Positions 57,078 through 64,000 of a DNA stretch of 64,000 nucleotides are shown here, one piece after another (within the stretch, counting starts at the first letter, position 1; the number at the start of each line of letters is the position of its first letter). The notes under the pieces are model-generated. The model saw only the letters and a program-made list of their open reading frames with translations. It ran no database searches and was not told the DNA's origin. The position numbers and the translations under genes were made by a program. Location of the stretch: contig DXYV01000002.1 in NCBI GenBank assembly GCA_019415645.1, positions 9,864-73,863 of the forward strand, in the 5' to 3' direction. Source of the stretch: Clostridiales bacterium. Lineage in GTDB: Bacteria > Bacillota > Clostridia > Oscillospirales > Oscillospiraceae.

Positions 57078-57554
57078 AGCTCCATTCCTCCTGTAAAATG
57101 TGTTGGAGCTGTTCCCGCCCCCGGGCCAGCTGAGTCTGGACGGTGGAGGGCTTGCGCCGGAGCAGCTGGGCGATCTCCCGCACGGCGTAGCCCTCGTAGT
57201 AATAGAGATACAGCGGCAGCCGGTACTTCCGGGGCAGATTCATCACGGCCTGGAACAGGTCCTCCTGCTCCGGAGTCTCCCAGGACAGGAGGCCTCATAG
57301 TCGGCCAGCGGGGCGGTATGCCGCCGCCAGGGCGAGCACAGCAGCCGCTTGCTCTCGTTGAGCGTCACCCGGATCAGCCAATGCTTGGCATGGGTCTCGC
57401 TCTCGAACGCGGGCCCGGCGCGCAGCAGGCGCAGAAAAACCTCCTGGGTCACGTCATCGGCGTCGTGGGGGCTGCGCAGGGCGTGATAGGCCACGCGGTA
57501 GACCATATCCATGTACTGATCGGCCAGGGCGGAAAAGGTGTCTTGATTCATCAT
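57070..57554 (-). pseudogene. ECF sigma-70 factor, frameshifted
   Basis: The first part starts MMNQDTFSALADQYMDMVYR and holds region 2 (ALRSPHDADDVTQEVFLRLL, then HAKHWLIRVTLNE). It reads in frame to ADYEASCPG and then shifts. Adding one G to the GGG (CCC at 57279-57281 on the plus strand) restores ETPEQEDLFQAVMNLPRKYR and region 4, YYYEGYAVREIAQLLRRKPS then TVQTQLARGREQL, ending just inside the anti-sigma start. The repaired product is 161 residues. The gene is intact apart from this one base, so a sequencing error is as likely as a real mutation. Confidence 0.9.
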
Positions 57555-57689
57555 GGCGGTACCTCTCGAAACGCGTTTCACCTACCATACCCGGCGAAAG
57601 AGGATTTGGTCCCACAGCCGGGCAAATTTTTTGCAATTGCGAATTCTTTGTGAAGTTTGTAAAAAATCTGTGGAATTTCTATACAGGTG

Positions 57690-57698
57690 TGGTATAAT
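57690..57698 (+). promoter_or_regulatory. Extended -10 promoter of hpf
   Basis: TGG-TATAAT at 57690-57698 is an extended -10 element 86 bases before the HPF start. A GGAATTT sequence at 57672-57678 could belong to a stationary-phase sigma promoter, but this is weak. Confidence 0.55.
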
Positions 57699-57783
57699 TA
57701 AAACATGAAAGCGCCGCGGACACAAGCGCTGCGGCGGCTTTCCGTCAACACTGCCCTGTTCAGGGCGGAAGGAGCTGAAGCAT

Positions 57784-58323
57784 ATGAAGTTCACATTCAC
57801 CGACAAGAAGGTCAACCTGCCCAAGTCCGTCCATAATTACGCGGAGAAAAAGGTGGGAAAGCTGGACCGGTTCTTCCGCAGCGAGGCGGAGGCATCTCTG
57901 GTGTTCAGCGTGGAAAAGGACCGTAATAATGTGGAGCTGACGGTACGCTCCGGTGGAACGATTTTACGGGTGGCCGAGAGCACCTCGGATATGTTCGCGT
58001 CCATTGACGCAGCCGTTTCCTCGCTGGAGCGGCAGATTCGGAAGAATAAGGCACGGCTGGAGAAGCGGTTGCGCCAGGATGCGTTTGAACGCACGGTGGA
58101 TGAGCAGTCGTCCTTTGCTCCCGTGGAGGAGGAGACGGAGTTCAAGGTGGTGCGCACCAAGCGCTTCCCCATCAAGCCCATGACGGTGGACGAGGCGATC
58201 CTGCAGATGAACCTGCTGGACCACACCTTCTTCGCCTTTAAGAACGAAGATCTGGACGGGGCTTTCTCGGTGGTCTACCGCCGCAATGACGGCGGCTACG
58301 GCATCATCGAGGACGAAGCCTGA
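57784..58323 (+). CDS. hpf: Ribosome hibernation promoting factor, long form
   Basis: The 179-residue protein has the N-terminal S30AE domain (MKFTFTDKKVNLPKSVHNYA, basic helix YAEKKVGKLDRFF) and the C-terminal dimerisation domain of long HPF (VRTKRFPIKPMTVDEAILQM, then FAFKNEDLDGAFSVVYRRND). Long HPF pairs 70S ribosomes into inactive 100S dimers in stationary phase. GGAAGGAGCTGAAGCAT precedes the ATG. It has its own promoter and a strong terminator. Confidence 0.95.
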   Translation: MKFTFTDKKVNLPKSVHNYAEKKVGKLDRFFRSEAEASLVFSVEKDRNNVELTVRSGGTILRVAESTSDMFASIDAAVSSLERQIRKNKARLEKRLRQDAFERTVDEQSSFAPVEEETEFKVVRTKRFPIKPMTVDEAILQMNLLDHTFFAFKNEDLDGAFSVVYRRNDGGYGIIEDEA

Positions 58324-58347
58324 CCGGAATAGAATACGAAGAAAACA

Positions 58348-58383
58348 AACCGCGCGGGCGTCCCATGGAACGCCCGCGCGGTT
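58348..58383. terminator. Bidirectional terminator after hpf
   Basis: AACCGCGCGGGCG at 58348-58360 pairs with CGCCCGCGCGGTT at 58371-58383, between the convergent hpf and alaX genes. Confidence 0.82.
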
Positions 58384-58407
58384 GATTAGTATGGGATTGG
58401 AACATCG

Positions 58408-59559
58408 TCAGGGTTCTGCGAAGAAGGCTTCGATCTCGACCCGGTCCGCCTGGACCGAACCCTGGGCGAAGGAAGGCTTGCCGCCGCCCCGTCCGTGCAG
58501 GGCGGTATTGAGGGCCTGGACGAGGGGACGCAGATCACCCTCCCGGCAGCCCACCGCATATTTGTAGCCCTGGTCGTCCGCGCCGGAGAATACGGCGCAC
58601 CGGCCGCCGCAGGTCTGGAGCACTGCGTCGCACAGACGGCGCACGCCGTCGGCGGCCAGACCGTCCTCGAACACGAGTACATCCCCCGCGCCAGCCAGCT
58701 GAGCGGCCCGGTCGGCAAAGGCGCGCTCCTGCAGGGCGGCCAGCCTGGCCTTGAGGTCCTGGGCCTCGTCGTAGAGCCGCCGCACCGCGCCGGCAGTCTG
58801 GTCCGCTTTGGCGGACAGGAGCACAGAGGTCTGGTGGTTTTGGGCGGCGACGGCGTTGAGCCAGTCCAGCGCCCGCTTGCCGCAGGCCATTTCCACCCGC
58901 ACGCCGGAACGGAACTTCTGGACCGTCAGCAGCTTGATCAGGCCGATCTCCCCGGTACGCCGGACATGGGTGCCGCAACAGGCGCACACATCGGACCCGG
59001 GGAAGGTTACGATGCGCACCGCGCCGGACAGCTCCTTCTTGCTGCGGTAGTCCAGGGCGGCCAGGGCTGGCCCGTCGGGCCAGGTGATCTGGGTCTCCGT
59101 ATCGGCCCACACGGCCTGATTGGCCTGGGCCTCCAGCTCGGCCAGCTGGGCCTCGTCCAGTATGCCGTTCAGGTCGATGGTCACCAGATCGGCCCCCAGG
59201 TGGAAGCCCACATTGTCATAGCCGTACTGGGCGTGAATCAGACCGCTGACTATATGCTCGCCGGAATGCTGCTGCATATGGTCAAAGCGGCGCGCCCAAT
59301 GGATCTGGCCGGTGACCCGCTCTCCCACTGGCAGAGGCTGGCGGGTGTAGTGAAGTACGCGCCCATCCTTCTCGTGGGTGTCCCAGACCTCCACGTCGTT
59401 CAGGGCTCCGGTGTCGCCGGGCTGACCACCGCCCTCGGGGTAGAAGGCGGTGCGGTCCAGAACCACCCGCCAGCCGTCCGAAGCAGGCTGGCAGTCCATC
59501 ACAACGGCGGAGAAGGTCCGCAGATAGGCGTCCTGGTAATAAAGCTTTTCGGTTTCCAT
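58408..59559 (-). CDS. alaX: Alanyl-tRNA editing protein, AlaX-L type with DHHA1 domain
   Basis: The 383-residue protein resembles the editing half of alanyl-tRNA synthetase. It has the N-terminal beta-barrel (FYPEGGGQPGDTGAL), the zinc and editing site HMQQHSGEHIVSGLIHAQYG, the second metal site CACCGTHVRRTGEIGLIKLL, a coiled linker (VRRLYDEAQDLKARLAALQE) and the C-terminal DHHA1 domain (LHGRGGGKPSFAQGS). It removes Ser or Gly wrongly attached to tRNA-Ala. The start at 59559 has GAAGGATGG at a proper distance; an ATG 12 bases earlier has none. Confidence 0.93.
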   Translation of the reverse strand: METEKLYYQDAYLRTFSAVVMDCQPASDGWRVVLDRTAFYPEGGGQPGDTGALNDVEVWDTHEKDGRVLHYTRQPLPVGERVTGQIHWARRFDHMQQHSGEHIVSGLIHAQYGYDNVGFHLGADLVTIDLNGILDEAQLAELEAQANQAVWADTETQITWPDGPALAALDYRSKKELSGAVRIVTFPGSDVCACCGTHVRRTGEIGLIKLLTVQKFRSGVRVEMACGKRALDWLNAVAAQNHQTSVLLSAKADQTAGAVRRLYDEAQDLKARLAALQERAFADRAAQLAGAGDVLVFEDGLAADGVRRLCDAVLQTCGGRCAVFSGADDQGYKYAVGCREGDLRPLVQALNTALHGRGGGKPSFAQGSVQADRVEIEAFFAEP

Positions 59560-59578
59560 GAAAACATCCATCCTTCAG

Positions 59579-59614
59579 ACACGGCGGACCGGAGATAGCT
59601 CCGGTCCGCCGTGT
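59579..59614. terminator. Terminator of the dppA-NYN operon
   Basis: A 16-bp perfect stem joins 59579-59594 to 59599-59614, 5 bases beyond the NYN gene stop. Confidence 0.82.
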
Positions 59615-59619
59615 GGCGA

Positions 59620-60435
59620 TTATTTATTTTTCTTGTTGCGCAGATAGACCTGGGTGGCGGGGTTGTTGGGGTTGCGCCGCTCATCCACGTCAAACTCGTC
59701 CCGCAGGGAGAAGATGAGCTTGGACAGCTTGGAAAAGCCAAAGTTTCGGGCGTCGAAATCGGGCTGTTTCTTCAGCAGCAGATTGCCCAGATCGCCCAAG
59801 TAGGCATAGCCGTCCTCGTCGGCCAGGGTCTCTACCGAATCGGAGATGAGAGTCACGATCTCCTCGGGAATGCTGCCATGGGTAGGGGCGGGCTCCGACG
59901 GCACGGCCGGAACGGGGGCCTCCGCCTTCTTTTTGGCCGAGGATTTCTTTGCCGGGGCCTCCGCCTTGGCCGCCTTGGCGGCCTTGGGCGCGGCCGCCGC
60001 CCGGATGACCTCGATATAGACGAATTTATCGCAGGCCACGATAAAGGGCTGGGGCGTCTTGCGCTCCCCCATGCCGTAGACCTTCATGCCGGCCTCCCGC
60101 AGGCGGGTGGCCAGACGGGTGAAATCGCTGTCGCTGGACACCAGCACAAAGCCGTCGCAGTGGCCGGTGTAAAGGATGTCCATGGCGTCGATGATCATGG
60201 CGGAGTCGGTGGAATTTTTGCCGGTGGTGTAGCTGTACTGCTGGACCGGGGAGATGGCGTGCTCCAGCAGCAGGGGCTTCCAGCTCTCCATATTGGGGGC
60301 GGTCCAGTCGCCGTAGATTCGCTTGATGGTGGGGGTGCCGTAGCCCGCCACCTCGGCCATGATCTCCTTCAGGGCGGTGCGGGGCGCGTTATCGGCGTCG
60401 ATCAGGACGGCCAGGCGCATTTCCTGGTCCTTCAT
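59620..60435 (-). CDS. NYN domain (PIN-like nuclease) protein with OST-HTH/LOTUS-like C-terminus
   Basis: The 271-residue protein has an NYN domain (about 1-150) with the acidic residues of a PIN-like nuclease: LAVLIDADNAP at the start, TDSAMIIDAMDILY and FVLVSSDSDFTRLATRLREA. A Lys/Ala/Pro-rich linker (about 155-190, KSSAKKKAEAP) leads to a C-terminal OST-HTH/LOTUS-like domain (EEIVTLISDSVETLADEDGY, then NFGFSKLSKLIFSLRDEFDV). This layout fits predicted RNA-processing or RNA-decay proteins. It follows the D-aminopeptidase gene by 20 bases; no functional link is obvious. Confidence 0.88.
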   Translation of the reverse strand: MKDQEMRLAVLIDADNAPRTALKEIMAEVAGYGTPTIKRIYGDWTAPNMESWKPLLLEHAISPVQQYSYTTGKNSTDSAMIIDAMDILYTGHCDGFVLVSSDSDFTRLATRLREAGMKVYGMGERKTPQPFIVACDKFVYIEVIRAAAAPKAAKAAKAEAPAKKSSAKKKAEAPVPAVPSEPAPTHGSIPEEIVTLISDSVETLADEDGYAYLGDLGNLLLKKQPDFDARNFGFSKLSKLIFSLRDEFDVDERRNPNNPATQVYLRNKKNK

Positions 60436-60455
60436 GGGCATGATCTCCCTTCTGT

Positions 60456-61262
60456 TCAGTCGCTGAGCACGAAATGGAAGTAGCGCAGGACCTCGTACCA
60501 GTCGTCAGAGGTGAAGCAGACGTTTTTGGCCTCCCGCAGAGACGCGCCGGGATAGAAGGATTTGGAGTAGGCCTTTTTGTGCTCCCGGAAGCGGATGACC
60601 GTGTCGAAGGTTTTGGGCAGCTCCAGCCGGCAGGAATCCCGGTTGGCCAGGGACTGCTGGGCCTTGGCCTGAATTTCCCGGACGGCCACGGCAGGGTGGA
60701 TGGAGCAGGCGGCCGCGCCGAAGCCCTGGTTGACCGCCACGGTGGTGATGGAGGGAATGAGGGTGTGGGCGAACTCGCACAGGGCCCGGTCGCCGGACAG
60801 GAACGTGACGGGCACGCCGTAGTAGGCGGCCGTGTAGGAATTGATGAGGAACTCGCTGGCCAGCACCCCATTGATGGTGACGTAGTCATTTTGCAGGTTC
60901 ATGGTATGGGACAGGGGGTTGCCGGGACAGGAGGCCCAGGCGTGATAGCCGGTGAAGAACACCGCGTCAAAGGAATCGCTGTCCAGACCGCTCATCATGG
61001 AGAGCGGATCGCCGCTCCAGCCCCGGTGGATGCGAATCTGCTCGGGCAGCTGCATGGGGTCCAGATTGCGGGCGGAGTCGTGAGCGTCCTTGACATAGAC
61101 CTCCTCCGCGCCGGCGGCCAGAGCGCCCAGACAGGCGGCATTCACTTCCCGGTTCATTTGCTTTTGATAGATGGTATAATCGTTGGGGGTGGAGCGCTCG
61201 GTCTCGCTCCAGTCACAGATCCCGCAGGTGCCTTCAATGTCGGCGCTGAGGAACACTTTCAT
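60456..61262 (-). CDS. DppA-type D-aminopeptidase (peptidase family M55)
   Basis: The 268-residue protein starts MKVFLSADIEGTCGICDWSE, with the family zinc residues Asp8 and Glu10 in SADIEG. VYVKDAHDSARN supplies the His/Asp pair, then VFFTGYHAWASCPGNPLSHT and VTFLSGDRALCEFA follow. M55 enzymes are decameric, cytoplasmic, and cleave D-Ala-D-Ala or D-amino acid peptides from peptidoglycan turnover. The ATG at 61262 has AAAGGA at a good distance; the ATG six bases earlier is too close. A TG-G-TATAAT promoter lies upstream (complement of 61387-61395). The NlpC/P60 gene at 63105 could act in the same recycling route. Confidence 0.92.
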   Translation of the reverse strand: MKVFLSADIEGTCGICDWSETERSTPNDYTIYQKQMNREVNAACLGALAAGAEEVYVKDAHDSARNLDPMQLPEQIRIHRGWSGDPLSMMSGLDSDSFDAVFFTGYHAWASCPGNPLSHTMNLQNDYVTINGVLASEFLINSYTAAYYGVPVTFLSGDRALCEFAHTLIPSITTVAVNQGFGAAACSIHPAVAVREIQAKAQQSLANRDSCRLELPKTFDTVIRFREHKKAYSKSFYPGASLREAKNVCFTSDDWYEVLRYFHFVLSD

Positions 61263-61472
61263 GGTCATTCGTCCTTTCTGTGGAGATTGGCCGGCTCAGC
61301 AGGCGGAGAGAAGCGCCGCCGCGTTGGACCGTATCCTGACGCTCCGGCCCAGACCCAGACCATGGAGCGGCGGATGGAACAGTCCCATTATACCATAAAA
61401 ATTTTTCCTTGAATACTGCAACATTTCGCGCCGCTTCGGCGTGTAGAAAGTGAAAGGGGGCGGGAGAGAAGC

Positions 61473-61946
61473 ATGGAACACCCCAACCGGTTGGAAGCCC
61501 TGATCGACACACACACGAACACCCTCTACCGGACGGCTCTGGCCATTCTGGGAAACCCGGCGGAGGCAGAGGACGCAGTGCAGGACACGTTCCTGCGCTA
61601 TCTGGAGACGCGCCCGCAGCTGCGGGACTCCGAACACGAAAAGGCCTGGCTGCTGCGGGTGATCATCAACGCCTGCCGTTCCAGACTGCGGGCTGCAAAG
61701 CGACATCCCTTGACCGAACTGCTGGCCAGCTATCCGGCCCACGGGCCGGAGGAGAGCGCGGTGGTGGAGGCGGTGCTGGCCCTGCCGCCCCGGGAACGAA
61801 CGGCGGTCCACCTGTTTTACTACGAGGGGTACTCCACCCAGGAGATCGCCGCCCTCACCGGCCAGCGGCCGGGGACGGTGCGCTCCCATCTGAGTCGGGC
61901 CAGAGTGCGTCTGCGTGGAATACTGGAAGGAGAAAACGATGGATAA
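61473..61946 (+). CDS. ECF sigma-70 factor
   Basis: The 157-residue protein has region 2 (YRTALAILGNPAEAEDAVQD, TFLRYLETRPQ, EKAWLLRVIINACRSRLRAA) and region 4 (YYEGYSTQEIAALTGQRPGT, then VRSHLSRARVRLRGIL). It resembles the repaired sigma factor at 57070. GAAAGGGGGCGGGAGAGAAGC precedes the ATG. It overlaps its membrane-bound partner gene by 8 bases. It should transcribe its own operon and a small regulon; no promoter recognition site can be named from this window. Confidence 0.93.
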   Translation: MEHPNRLEALIDTHTNTLYRTALAILGNPAEAEDAVQDTFLRYLETRPQLRDSEHEKAWLLRVIINACRSRLRAAKRHPLTELLASYPAHGPEESAVVEAVLALPPRERTAVHLFYYEGYSTQEIAALTGQRPGTVRSHLSRARVRLRGILEGENDG

Positions 61947-62937
61947 TTACAGATCGTATTTTGACCGAATTGAAGCGCCGGAGGCCCTTCGGACACGGCT
62001 GAAGGCGCTGAAGCCCAAAACGGAGCGCCGCCGGCCCCCGGCCTGGAAGCGGTACGGCGTGCTGGCCGCCGTTCTGATTCTGGCGGTGGGAATCGGAGGG
62101 GCCTGGGTCCTCTGGTCGGGGGTCCTGGGCGTCCGCATAGGGGGCTGGGATGAGAATCCGGCGGCATCAGAAAATGCAGTTTCGTCGGCGACCATCGAAC
62201 AGGCACCGGCCGACGAAACCGAGAAGGGCATGAAAACCATCGGCGGATTTGAGGTAAACGACGGAGCGGTCGTTCACTATTATCTGCTGCCCTGGATCGA
62301 GTACCGGGCAGGGAGCGGCGAATCCTCGGCCTCCATCGCCATTCCCGAGGACTGCGTGGGCCGGGACCTCACCCGGGCGGACCTCCTCGCCCTGGTGGGC
62401 GGGGAGGAGGTCCTGGAGACCATGCTGGACTGGGGAGATATGGAGCTTCGGGGGACCGTTTATCACCATGCCGACGGTACAGTATGGGTGCTGGACCTGT
62501 GGGGGGAGTCGGACCGCTTTGCCTTCAGCCTGAGCCTCGCCCCGGATGCGCTGCCGCCCACCTGTCTGGAAATGCCCGTGGAGGGCACCACCGAGGTGTG
62601 GGGCGTGGAGGTGGCCGGATACAAGGGCGGCGCCTTTGGCCGGGGCAGTGACCAGGAGGTGTGGATGCCGGAGGGTCGGGAGGTGACCTTTGTGGCCAAT
62701 GGCGTGGGCGTCCGCTTCCAGGCCTATGGTCCGGAGGGCCAGGGGGCGGAGGTGGAGTATTTCGTCGCCCGCCTGGTGCGGCAGGCCATCCTGGAGGGGC
62801 TGAATCTGTCCGCCGTCACCGCGGACGGAGCCGTGACCGCAGAGCCGGAGGCTCCGGCTGAGACCGAAGCGGCGGGAAGCGCAGCCTCGCAGCCGCCTGC
62901 CCAGGGGGATACGCCGTCCTGCGATCCGAATGCATGA
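61939..62937 (+). CDS. Membrane-anchored anti-sigma-like protein
   Basis: The 332-residue protein has a basic cytoplasmic N-terminus (IEAPEALRTRLKALKPKTER), a membrane helix at about 43-64 (LAAVLILAVGIGGAWVLWSG) and a large extracytoplasmic domain that is acidic and rich in beta strands, ending in a Pro/Ala/Glu tail. Co-translation with an ECF sigma factor (start inside the sigma gene) is the main evidence that it is the anti-sigma factor. It has no zinc-binding ZAS motif. It is not obviously similar outside the N-terminus to the protein at 55995. Confidence 0.75.
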   Translation: MDNYRSYFDRIEAPEALRTRLKALKPKTERRRPPAWKRYGVLAAVLILAVGIGGAWVLWSGVLGVRIGGWDENPAASENAVSSATIEQAPADETEKGMKTIGGFEVNDGAVVHYYLLPWIEYRAGSGESSASIAIPEDCVGRDLTRADLLALVGGEEVLETMLDWGDMELRGTVYHHADGTVWVLDLWGESDRFAFSLSLAPDALPPTCLEMPVEGTTEVWGVEVAGYKGGAFGRGSDQEVWMPEGREVTFVANGVGVRFQAYGPEGQGAEVEYFVARLVRQAILEGLNLSAVTADGAVTAEPEAPAETEAAGSAASQPPAQGDTPSCDPNA

Positions 62938-62966
62938 GAGAAGGAACAGAGGCGCGCTCCGGGAAC

Positions 62967-63001
62967 CCAAACAAAGCCCAGCGAAGCGGGTTTGTTTGGG
63001 A
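62967..63001 (+). terminator. Hairpin after the anti-sigma gene
   Basis: CCCAAACAAA at 62967-62976 pairs with TTTGTTTGGG at 62992-63001, with GCCC/GGG-type pairs inside. The rest of 62938-63104 is GC-rich and shows no gene. Confidence 0.6.
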
Positions 63002-63104
63002 GAGGAGGGGCAAGGGAGCGGAGCGAGAAATGCCCATCCAGGCGTTGCGAGCGGCGCGGACTTTGGCCCGACGATGCGGCGCACCCCTTTGACGCAATGT
63101 GTTC

Positions 63105-63923
63105 TTAGAAATAGCTGCCCACCTGGGTGAGCTTCTCCTTCAGGTCGGCCCGGAAGTCGGGGTCCTCCGGATTCAGGGAGTTGTGGGTGAAACCGTCAGA
63201 GCCCGCCGCACCGGTGGAGTGGATGTAATGCCCGTCTCCGGTGTACATGGCTACATGGCCGGGGAAGAACAGCAGATCCCCGGGCTTGGCCTGGTCCAGA
63301 GTGATCTCGTGGATGGGGAAATCCTCCCGGATGTGGGCGTCCCGGTAGATGATGATACCTGAAAGCAGATAGGCCATAGACACCAGACCGGAGCAGTCAA
63401 TGCCCATGGGGGACTTGCCGCCCCAGCGGTAGTGGGCGCCCTGGTAGCGCCAGGCATTGGCTACAATGCGGCGGCGGAGGGCAAGTTCCTCTTCCTCCGG
63501 AGGGGATTTGTAATATTCGGCCAGAAAGCTACTTCTTGTATAGCCCTCCTGGCCGTCGCACAGGCGGACTTTTTGCCAGCCGTCCTCTGGCTCGCCCTGG
63601 GGGGAGAGCACGCCGCCCAGAGGGAGGGTGGCCAGGATCCACGACTGGACCTTGGGGGCGGCCATCACGTCGCAGGCGTTTTTATGGAGCACGACCCGCT
63701 TGGGCAGGGCCTGCCATGTCCGGGCGGCTTGGTCCTCCATCAGAAGACAGGCGCGGGGGGCCCAGCCCTCGTAGCGGTAATGGGTGCGGACATGGACCCA
63801 GTCCCCGCCATAGACAGCGACTACCTCTACTATCATGCCATAGAGAGCCTCGTCTACCAGCTCACTGCAGCTTTCCGGAGAACGATGCAGGGGACACAGG
63901 GTGGTTTTTACGATCGCGTTCAT
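63105..63923 (-). CDS. NlpC/P60 family peptidase with SH3 domains (YkfC-like)
   Basis: The 272-residue protein lacks a signal peptide and has two SH3b-like domains (about 1-65 and 75-140; EGWAPRACLL, EGYTRSSFLAEYY) followed by the NlpC/P60 domain with Cys177 in GIDCSGLVSMAY, His223 in FPGHVAMYTG and His235 in HYIHSTG. This is the layout of cytoplasmic gamma-D-glutamyl-L-diamino acid endopeptidases such as YkfC and dipeptidyl-peptidase VI. They cut imported murein peptides, so it fits with the M55 D-aminopeptidase at 60456. A further gene on the same strand ends 36 bases upstream of its start. Confidence 0.92.
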   Translation of the reverse strand: MNAIVKTTLCPLHRSPESCSELVDEALYGMIVEVVAVYGGDWVHVRTHYRYEGWAPRACLLMEDQAARTWQALPKRVVLHKNACDVMAAPKVQSWILATLPLGGVLSPQGEPEDGWQKVRLCDGQEGYTRSSFLAEYYKSPPEEEELALRRRIVANAWRYQGAHYRWGGKSPMGIDCSGLVSMAYLLSGIIIYRDAHIREDFPIHEITLDQAKPGDLLFFPGHVAMYTGDGHYIHSTGAAGSDGFTHNSLNPEDPDFRADLKEKLTQVGSYF

Positions 63924-63958
63924 ACAGTCACCTCATCAAATGGAGTAGAAGGCGGGCG

Positions 63959-64000
63959 TTATGCCGTCACTTCGAGGGTCCGGGCATCTGCGTCCAGCAC
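63959..64000 (-). CDS. C-terminal fragment of a gene running out of the window
   Basis: On the minus strand the last codons read VLDADARTLEVTA and a TAA at 63959-63961. The spacing of 35 bases to the NlpC/P60 start suggests an operon. A murein-peptide enzyme such as the dipeptide epimerase is often found here, but the fragment is too short to identify. Confidence 0.4.
   Translation of the reverse strand: MLDADARTLEVTA

Noticed and set aside
1..64000. CRISPR array, tRNA, rRNA or prophage
   Set aside because: No regularly spaced direct repeats, cloverleaf-like sequences, rRNA segments, integrase or transposase were seen by eye.

Overview
This is a chromosomal window from a GC-rich, spore-forming, anaerobic Firmicute, most likely a gut Clostridium of the Oscillospiraceae (around Flavonifractor, Pseudoflavonifractor, Lawsonibacter or Intestinimonas). 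The evidence is the yabP-yabQ-divIC-yabR sporulation and division block, BirA and NiaR regulation of Gram-positive type, sigma-A promoters, reverse rubrerythrin, the strong G/C third-position bias, and a selenium-dependent molybdenum hydroxylase cluster. The genus is inference. No rRNA, tRNA, CRISPR array, transposase or prophage was seen.

Layout. 1-0.9 kb: the 3' end of malic enzyme, a short hairpin element bracketed by a duplication of that 3' end, and a small divergent pair under an XRE operator. 0.95-1.3 kb: copy A of a long interspersed repeat. 1.4-6.6 kb: DUF4342 protein, two-component system, flavodoxin-like protein, then a class II aldolase and MtnA pair. 6.7-8.7 kb: an AT-richer accessory patch of small XRE regulators and two PH/SHOCT-like proteins. 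8.8-9.5 kb: rubrerythrin followed by a second copy of the hairpin element with a duplicated gene end. 9.8-17.5 kb: MATE exporter, orphan histidine kinase, glycolipid synthase with a flippase-like protein, Sfp-type PPTase with a nitroreductase, and a lipoprotein serpin. 17.7-18.4 kb: copy B (inverted, longer) of the interspersed repeat.

19.0-31.5 kb is the selenium/molybdenum hydroxylase island: a fused Fe-S/Mo hydroxylase, MocA-like cytidylyltransferase, a three-subunit hydroxylase (Mo, FAD, Fe-S), YqeC, YqeB, a TIGR04076 protein, SelD and an EF2568-type cysteine desulfurase. Together these make the enzymes, the cytosine dinucleotide cofactor and the labile selenium. A PucR-type regulator closes the island and is divergent from the next operon. 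31.7-38.3 kb is the most unusual region: one operon with an old-yellow-enzyme/4Fe-4S reductase, two PhlG/phloretin-hydrolase-like C-C hydrolases and four tandem NTF2/SnoaL-like proteins. It looks like an uncharacterised reductive and hydrolytic pathway for a cyclic, possibly polyphenolic, substrate. ApbE, a GntP-like permease and a LysR regulator follow.

42.5-54.9 kb is housekeeping: a CDF exporter with manganese-type motifs, a two-component system, HtrA, PadR/DUF2812, a NiaR-site-controlled membrane transporter, niaR, birA and bioY with two BirA operators, and the yabP-yabR block. 55-64 kb: a class I fumarase alpha subunit, two ECF sigma/anti-sigma pairs (one sigma frameshifted), HPF, AlaX, a NYN protein, a DppA-type D-aminopeptidase and an NlpC/P60 peptidase. 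Both frameshifts found (yabQ and the sigma factor) are one missing G where a four-G run is expected, which suggests sequencing error as much as real decay.
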